A stretch of DNA of 64,000 nucleotides, taken from assembly GCA_030762175.1 (NCBI GenBank), contig CM060833.1, positions 170,266,501 to 170,330,500 of the forward strand. The letters run 5' to 3'. Position 1 is the stretch's first letter; the number at the start of each line of letters is the position of its first letter. Shown one piece after another: positions 29,001 through 38,000 of the stretch. Position numbers and translations under genes: made by a program. The stretch is from Metallyticus violacea. Its lineage: Eukaryota; Arthropoda; Insecta; Mantodea; Metallyticidae. The notes below the pieces were generated by a model. The model saw only the letters and a list, made by a program, of their open reading frames with translations, was not told the origin of the DNA and did no database searches.

Positions 29001-32000
29001 AGAATGTTCAGCCTATCTGAACCAAGGATTAAGGGAGCTACTCAAAACATAAAGATGTCTTGTTATTATTTGATGAAATCCTAGTTGAATTCAATGCTTA
29101 TATATATAGAAGTGATATGATTTCCAGAAAAGGTAATTTTGCATTAACAGAATATGGCCTACTTTTAAATTAAAACACTTTGAATCTAGTATTGGTACAA
29201 AAGTGAAACTCCTCTATTAGACTTTTGCAAGGGAAAGGGAGGCACTAAAAAGTATAAAATCAACGAAAGTATCTAACCAAAGAACAGTAATAGGATATCA
29301 TATAGACTAAATTGAAAAGAATGCAACAATACCTGTTACACCACTTTTTAATAACAAGATTCTTTATAGCCATGTAGTTAATCTCATTGCTTGTTTCCCT
29401 CAATGTGTTCAGGCCTTCTTACTTGTTTATTAGTAAAAATCCAGACAAAGATGTTTTTTTTTTTTTGTACCTGATTGTGAAGTCTGTGCAGTTCATTTTC
29501 CATTTTTTTGCATATTGCAAACATTTTGTCATTAACATTGTACTATGGAAAGTACGCTCTTGTTTTTCATAAACTTTGCAGAGCATCTAAGAATTTTTTG
29601 TTCTCTGTATGTATCTCACAACACATACCATGGTCCTCCTCCTCCTCCTCCTCCTCCTCCTCCTCCTCCTCCTCCTCCTCCTCCTCCTCCTCCTCCTCCT
29701 CCTCCTCCCCCTCCTCCCCCTCCTCCTCTTCCTTCTCCTTCTCCTTCTCCTTCTTCTTTTTCAAGGTTATCGTCATACACTTGGTCAACACATTGCACTT
29801 AACAAATATTGACACTATCATCACAAGCAATATAATCTTCAAACTCTACTGCTGTACGTTATATGGATTTCCACTCGCACTTTTCCTGATTACAAAGTGT
29901 GAAATCATCTTCCCTGCAGTCATCTTGAACAGCAAATGCACATTTCCTGAAGCAATTCAGGATGGTTATAGGAGTTTTCATCAGATCTGTAGAATGTAGT
30001 GCATTATGGAATGTATGTCCAAACTCAGCTTTGATGCATTTGGTAGTAGCCTGGAACCTGCCTGTTTTTATCACACCAAATTCACAAGAAATAGGCATAA
30101 ACTGAGCATAACTTCACATAATACTTCATTATTTAGCAAAAGCATAAGACATTCCAGAATTATATTATATAACAAGCTACCTAATAACATTAAACTTACC
30201 ACCACAGAAGCTACATTTAAATGTAAAGTGAAAGACTTATTATTCCAACATTGTTTTTTGAAGAATTTGTAAATACCTTTTAATAATTATGATTACATTA
30301 GGGTGAATAATTTAATTTATTGTAACTAAGTGCATATTTATTCTATTTTTGTTCTGTTTAACGATACCATGAATTTTAGTAATTCCCACGGTTGATAATA
30401 AATCAAATCAAATCAAATCAAAGGCTATAACTTGCTGATAAAATTTTGAGGGAAGAATATTACTCGAGACATTTTTAAGACAGTTGTGTCAGCAACTCTA
30501 TCTGTAGAATAAAATGATTAGGTGATATGATTTAGATTTAACAGATAATTTGTATTCCTGGATATCCCATTTCCTAATTTAGCAGATTTTTTAGAACAGT
30601 GTATGACAAAAGTATCTTCCTATACTGTAAGGCATATTGAAATAAAAAATTAAAATGTTTAATTTTATCTGGATTTAAGCACCACACCTGTATGTCTTTT
30701 TTATTTAACCTCATAATGTATCTTAAATTTATAACTTCATAAGTAAACTGAATAAAAATTACTTATATTTTATGATAGTTTTTACGTGTATGTGAGGAGA
30801 GTTTTTACATCTATGTGAGGAGAGAATATATTATTGTTCCAAAATTACTTGGGCATGCCAAAAAATAACGCATAATTTACTTTTAAAAATAGTAGTTGTT
30901 TTATTGGTTGCTCAAAACAATGTCATTATGTTTATAACCATATTTATATCAAACAATTGTAATTATTAAGGCTTTGTTTGACCTATAAACTCTACAGTGT
31001 GTTAACTACTCTTACCTTATGCATTACTATAGGTGTTACTTTACTCTCCTAAGGATAAATGTTCCAAAACCATCAAACTCTGATAATGAAATGTTGCTTA
31101 GAAATTTCTCTTCATTTCCCATAGCAAATGCTTTTAGTAGAGCAATGTATTATGAGGGGTCATAACTTGGGTAAGAATGGCTATTTTCATGTCATAGTAT
31201 AAGAAACTATAACAGCTGCTACTAGCACTAAAAGAGCACACTACATACACAATCTAGTGCTATAAGAATGTACATCAAGTATACATGGAGTAGCATCCAG
31301 AAAAGTACACAAGGCCGAGTTAACTTAAGGCATTAATTGTTTGCAAAATTATTGTGCTGAGTTATCTTGGGATAGTACATTAACGGTTATAGCTAGGCTT
31401 TAGTTACGGAATGTATTTACATAGTAATTGGAAACTTGTCTAAAAGCTGAATGTTATGTTTCAGAACATCCTCATTACCTGACTTTTTTGGCTCCTTTGT
31501 AACTCAGCAGCAGCAGCAGCAGCAGCAACAACAACAACAACAACAACAGCCAGTGACATCAGCAGATGACACCAAGGAATCAGATTCCAGAGGGTTTGAC
31601 TCCCAGCAGTTCCTGGTCACAAAACCACCACCTCCACAATATGAAGAAGCAACTAAATTACTTAAGGTGAAGCAGGTTAGTGAATACATAGCAACAGCAA
31701 AGCTAAAATAAAGTGAATGATGGTGTGGTGCTGGTATAAGGTTTTTCAATGGTGAAGTATCACCGTTTGTTTGAATTCAGATCTTTTTATATATAAAAGT
31801 ATCAGGCTTAATAAGAAAACAAAATGATGTTAGTTTTCCAAATGTGCTATAAACAAATAAACTAGTCCCTCATAGTGAAACTTTAGCAATACCAGCTTCC
31901 CAAAGTAATTTCGAGATACCGATAGTAACAGCAGTGATGGTTCAAATATGCCCTTAAGTTCAAGTGATCCAACTTAAAAATTCTCCACACCACTAGTACA

Positions 32001-35000
32001 ATTGTCTGATCAATCAGGTTTATATGATTAATGTGGAATTTGAATTTTGGAAAAAAACAAGTAGAGATCTTGGGCTCAAGGCTACAACAGCGGAGTGTGC
32101 TTGCTAAAACTACTAAAATTACAGTCTATAGGAAAAAATATATTTAAATGTAACCATTTTTATATATTTGTTTTCTAAATATAGAAACAGCTATAGATGG
32201 ATTAAATAATCACCCTTTAAAAATGCACCAACTCTAATATGATGCTTTAAAAAACAGCAAATCAATTTCAGAAACCCAAATATATAAACTAAAGATAAGC
32301 CCTAATAAAGCCAGTCTTCCAAAAACCCATAAACAAGGAAAGCATGAAACCGCATCAATAAGAAATTGTTCAACTTCTATCTATCTAAATGACTACTCAA
32401 CAGATTGCAATTCTTTCCAGAATTTGAAACCATAAGTATAAATAATTCATCAGAATTCATTAAGAACTTCCTTTGATGTTATTGCATTTTCCCCACCATT
32501 CCAATACCTAAGCTGCTAATATACCATCAAAAGTGTTGCATGTAGACAAGAACATAGCTGAATATATCTATTCAACAGAAATTTTCATCTGTAAAGTATT
32601 TATTACTTTCAGTGGAAAATTTTCTAAATGAAAATCAGATTTAGCTATGGGAAATCTGCTCTCACCACTTTTAGTATAAGTTATTTTGAAATATGCTTAA
32701 CATTGCATTCCCACATTTACAGCATTATATTTCACATTTGCATTCCTCTGTTCAACATTTTTAAGTTTACAATTACAACATCACAGTATCCTGCAATTTA
32801 CAACTCACCAAGCTAATCAAGAAAAAAAATCAAAGTAAAATGACATTGCAACTAACAAGAAATGCATTGAGTAACCAAGGCTTGACAACCAAGTCATGCA
32901 ACCATGGCCTGACCTTGAGCGTGGAACTTTTACTTTCCCTATGGAGATGTACCTTCACATTTTGCAGCATTCTTTATTCTACTTTGGGAAGCTGTGAAAT
33001 TCTTCATTGATCCTGCATTCATCTTGCCTCAAGTTCTTTGTTATGTACTTATGTACTTGTATAACGATTTCTTTTGTTCTTGGAGTTGTTAACATTGTTG
33101 CTGACTTGTTGCATTTTACATTTGTTATGTTTATTTGTTATTGTTTTAATTGGTGGTGTTTACTTTTCAATAATAGAAAAAAATAAAAGGAAATGAAATC
33201 TTTCACTAGTTCAATGTTTGGAAAGTTGATTCGTTTCTCAGAACACATGTTGCACTGACACATGAGCTACAGCTCACTGTGTTCTTGCTGAACACTCGTT
33301 TTAATGTTAATACAATAGCAGCTCAAAAATTCGAGAGAAGAAATTTTATTGCATCTTGTTTTATTCCATACCCTTAGTAAGTAAGAAAGATAAAGTACTT
33401 CTTAGGCTTTCACGGCCGGTGTTGTCATTAAAACAATTAAAATCTCCCGGGCTGTTTTGCCGTGGTCCATGGTTTAATTTACTACCATAGCTTTTACCAA
33501 ATACTCCGGTTGGCATCTTCAGTGGATGAAGAATAACACCTAATTGTTAACATGACAACAGTATTGATCCGTCTCTGTCTGGCTGTAGAGGATGATCGAT
33601 ATGTGTGTGGTGGAAGTGGAGGGGAGGTAGTTGCTTGTTTTTAAGAACCAGTTTCCATATGCTTAGTTCATATCCGCCATCCCTATTAAAGTTGATAGGG
33701 TGTTGTTGTATTTCCAATGCTTCCCTCCTGGCTAGATTGAAAAAGCCTTGAGTTTTTGCAACCACTTCTGTTTTGTTAAAGCATATACCATGGCATTCCT
33801 TTATTGCATGTTCTGCTACTGCCGAACGTTCGGGCTGATTAAGGCACAAATGTCGTTGATGTTCCTGTAATCGTTTTTTAATCGAAAAATAAGAAAGATA
33901 AACATAATAAATATATTGCACATATGTTAACCATCTAATCCTGGTCTTTGGTTGAACAGAACTACAAAGGTAGCACAGTATCAATAATTAATTTGCATTT
34001 GACCTTTATTTGAGATAAGCATTAAGGATTGAGATTGAAACCTGGAATGCTTTTACTTTTTTTGCGATATTTTTACATTGTATGTACTTTCCCAGATTAA
34101 TACTGGCATTCTTTTGATCCCTAGAAGATTGTAAAAGAGGATTAAAATTTGATAAAGATTGTAAAATATATCTTTGCTATTGATGATACATTAAAATTGC
34201 TTAACTTTCAAGAATCTGCAATAAAGTTTACAATTAGACCAGCTCATGGAGGCTTCACAAGCTAAGGACATTGTTGATCTGAAACTTTCATTACATATTA
34301 ATTAGTTGGAATTGACTTAGCAAATTCACCAAAATGTTAAAGCATGCATCAAAATATGGATAGTTATGAAGGAAGTCACAACATTTTTCACTTAGGTCAA
34401 ATGAAACTTTGAACATTATGTTTAAACCATCTAGAGCACATGAATTTTTATAATAGCTTTATTTCATCTTCCATTGCCTCCTCTATGCGTCGATGCATAA
34501 CTAAAGCAATTTTGTTTTGACAATGAGCCTATCAGAGACAACTCTTAAGTGTTAACACACCAAATTGCTTACACCCTTTGTACTGTAGGCAGCCCTCCAT
34601 GTAAAGTTTGTATAAAAGCAGCCTGTTGCTGGTATACTTCCTTACTTCATATTCAAATGTGTATGGATACAGTTTATGAGAGTTTTGCAACATCTACACC
34701 CTTTGACAAAAAAGGATGAGTCATCTCTTGAATGCAAAATTCTTCTATTCAAAAGTCCTATTACAGGCAGCTCATGGTTCACAAGGTATAGCAAAGCTGT
34801 CTAGCCACTGCAGCAATTGTGTTATATGGCATGTACTAAAGATGCTACATGTTCTGTTAGCTTTGTGGCAGTGTGTGCATTGATGTAATGGTTAAGAGCT
34901 CAGGTTCTCCTCTAGGCATAAAGCACTTTTTTTAATAAAACTTTGTAACATATTATGACAAATTAGTTTAGTAATATTGTTACACATACACGAAAGCTTT

Positions 35001-38000
35001 AATGTTCACATATTATATGCATTATAATGAAAACTATAGAATTCCCTTTTAGTATTTGTTCTATCTAAATGAAATATGCTGCACATGCATGAAGGAGAAA
35101 AGCTAGCTTATGGGCACAAATGTAAGAAGCCTGGGATGTTGTAGCCTCTTGTCCACACTACCGTGGAAATTTGATTCACCTGTGCCTGGAAGATAGAGGG
35201 CAGTTATACATGCAGAAGGTTCATACACCCGATATTAATTTGTGATTATATTTATGTGTTTTCACTTTAGAAGATAAATGTTTCTGTTCATGTATTTATT
35301 TAGTAATTTATTTATTTATTTAGTTATTGTAAAGAATATGGTAAATTGTGATTATGTTTTTGTGTGTGAGTAGATAGTGCCATAAAAGTCAAAATGATAT
35401 GTTAAAATATAATATGATATTAAGGCAACATGATTTTGTACATATATGCTTATAAGACCAATACTAAAAAATAAAACAAAGATGTGTGAGATTTGAACCA
35501 GGAGCTTACGCAGAAGATCAATGCCTAAACAGCTTGGCCACGTTACTCTACCCTAATGTTCTCTTTCCAGATGCTTATAATTGTGACAAATACGTTTACA
35601 GGCAAAGTGCTCACTGCAGTATGCACTTGCTGTATGCGCATTGTGAATGTTGCATTTATGAGCATCTCCAAAGTTCTCGGATAGATACATAGAACCTGGG
35701 GATGACTCTTTTTTGTCAAAAAAGGGTGTACCTTGTTTTGGGGACATGCCTTGGCAACTTTTTTTGCAAAGAGAATGTTGAGCGATTCAACAAAGACAAC
35801 AACAAAGTGTTTCAAAGGTTGGATTATTGAATGGGATCAATAGGCCACGTCTCATCATTCTGTTGATGCTGACTGAATGCCATTCCAGTGTACTCTGCAG
35901 TTTGAAGGTGCAGTGAACTATTGAAGAAGATCCAACCTTATGTTCACAAGTTTCTGTGCAAGTTTGTTATTAGACATCCTTCACAATGACAATTTATGCC
36001 TTATTGGTAAAGTTCTATAAATTACCTTTATTGTATTATTTGCCTTAGATGCTTGGACTTGTATTAGTTGATTAACAGCAACATCACAGCTTGATCACAT
36101 CATATAGGCTGATGAAGCTCTGTTCTGTCAAGACAGAGCCTTAAATTCCCAAAAGAATTACACATGAAACTACAAAAATTCTCATGCCACACATCAAAGG
36201 GAGTATCAGATAAGGTAGATTAAATATCAATGGATGGGTTGATAATTTTGATATCAACGTAGCAGAAACCACAAATTCTTCCAGGGAAACTCAAGGATGC
36301 TACGTATGCAGCATTCCTTCTAAAGATACTCTTTTCACTACATGGAGACTGTATTCTATCAGAACAATGGGTTACAGTCTTGCAGATACAAATTGTTATA
36401 AGCAGACCAGTGCACTAGTCAGCAAGATCTCCAAACTTAAATTCATTAGATTTTTCTTATGGGAAGATCTAAAAGAGCTTGTCTGCCGATAGCATGTTTA
36501 CATCTTTGAGACAGCAAACTACATGGGACCATAGTACTAGAGAATGAGGAACAGCTACATCATGCTTAGAAAGGTGTTGCTTGCCAAGAAGCACTCTGCA
36601 TCCAGGCAAAAGAAAACACCTTTCAAACTTTTATTGTAGAAGCCTACATGAAAATATGTTCATTTTACATAATTGTTTGACAGGCTATTACTTCTTTCAC
36701 AATGTTTATGCTATTGTTGCCCACATCTACCTTGCCCATATCTTAATTTTATTTTCTGCCTATTGGCTTTCACCTATCCTTTTTCTTGACAAGTTCGAAG
36801 TATTGAAATGTGTTTTTGCAGGAGAAAATGGAAACCAGAAATACATTTGTTAGGACTTATGAATTTATGGAAAAATGGGGATGAGCAAGACATTAAGGGT
36901 AGGAAATACACCAGATGAATTTTTGAAAGCTGATAAGGCAAAAGTATAAGATACAGTAGAAATTTTTGGCTAGTCTTAGAGTTAAAACATTATTGAAAAT
37001 TGTGTAGTAGTTTGAAACAGATTTGAATGAATGAATAAATGGTGTTCAACACCCGTTTTCTCCCACTCATGAGTCTGCGCCTTAATGACCTCGGCCATCC
37101 ATGGCAGTTGAAACAGATCAGGGTAACATATGTATTAATGTGGCAGGAAAGGCTTTACTTGGACAAAATAGGGAGTGAAACAAGCAAATTCACAAAACAA
37201 CAAAAATTATACCATTTACATTCAAAAGGATGAATGTGGTAATAAATAGAACATAACTGTGCCAAATGCAGTTGGATGTAAAACTTAATTTAATAGCTGT
37301 GGAAATGGGTTTCCTAAGATCTGCTTATTGTGAATAATCAGAGTAAAAATGCAGTACTTTGGATGAAGATAGGCTTTGTAATTCTGTCATAAAAAGATAG
37401 TTAATTTAGTATGATTTAGTTAAGAGGATGTAAGACAAACGTTTTTAGATAAGTTTGGAAGTGGATGCTAACAGCAAAGAGGAAAGAATGCTGATGGATT
37501 GAGCAGAAAGAAATGGTTATAAAGAGGTTGAAAGGATAGGAGAGAAATATATGGGCATAGAAGGGTGGTGATAGCGTATTTTATATCTTTGTAGTATCTT
37601 ATTAGCTAAAGCAATAGATTAGAGGTTATGATCTAGCAGCTTCATTGTACAACCAGTGAAGGCTGGCATTGGGATTTCTGTTAAGTGTTTTAATAAGTTG
37701 TGTATTCAATTTATAGGAGCCATCAGGAAGTTCCTCTGCAACAAAGAACAGCAGTAGCTCTTTGTATCCAAAATATGTAAAGAGCCAGATTGTGGATGAT
37801 GTGTTGGAGATACTCATAAAGAATGGTGAACTGCCTCCAAGTGCTGCACAAGATCCTGCAACACCTACAACACCTGGGCGTTCAATGCCACAAGGCCTTG
37901 TTTTTGCAGAAAATGCATCTCCCCCAGTTCCCCCTCCACCTCCACCTCCTCCACTTCCTCACTCAACCTTTGCTGTGACACTACCAACTAGTATTCCTGT

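Noticed and set aside
29508..29999. 163-residue open frame with a serine run
   Set aside because: An artefact of the TCC repeat joined to flanking intron and LINE sequence.
34880..34920. GATGTAATGGTTAAGAGC as a tRNA or SINE head
   Set aside because: Only an A-box-like piece is present, with no B box or body.
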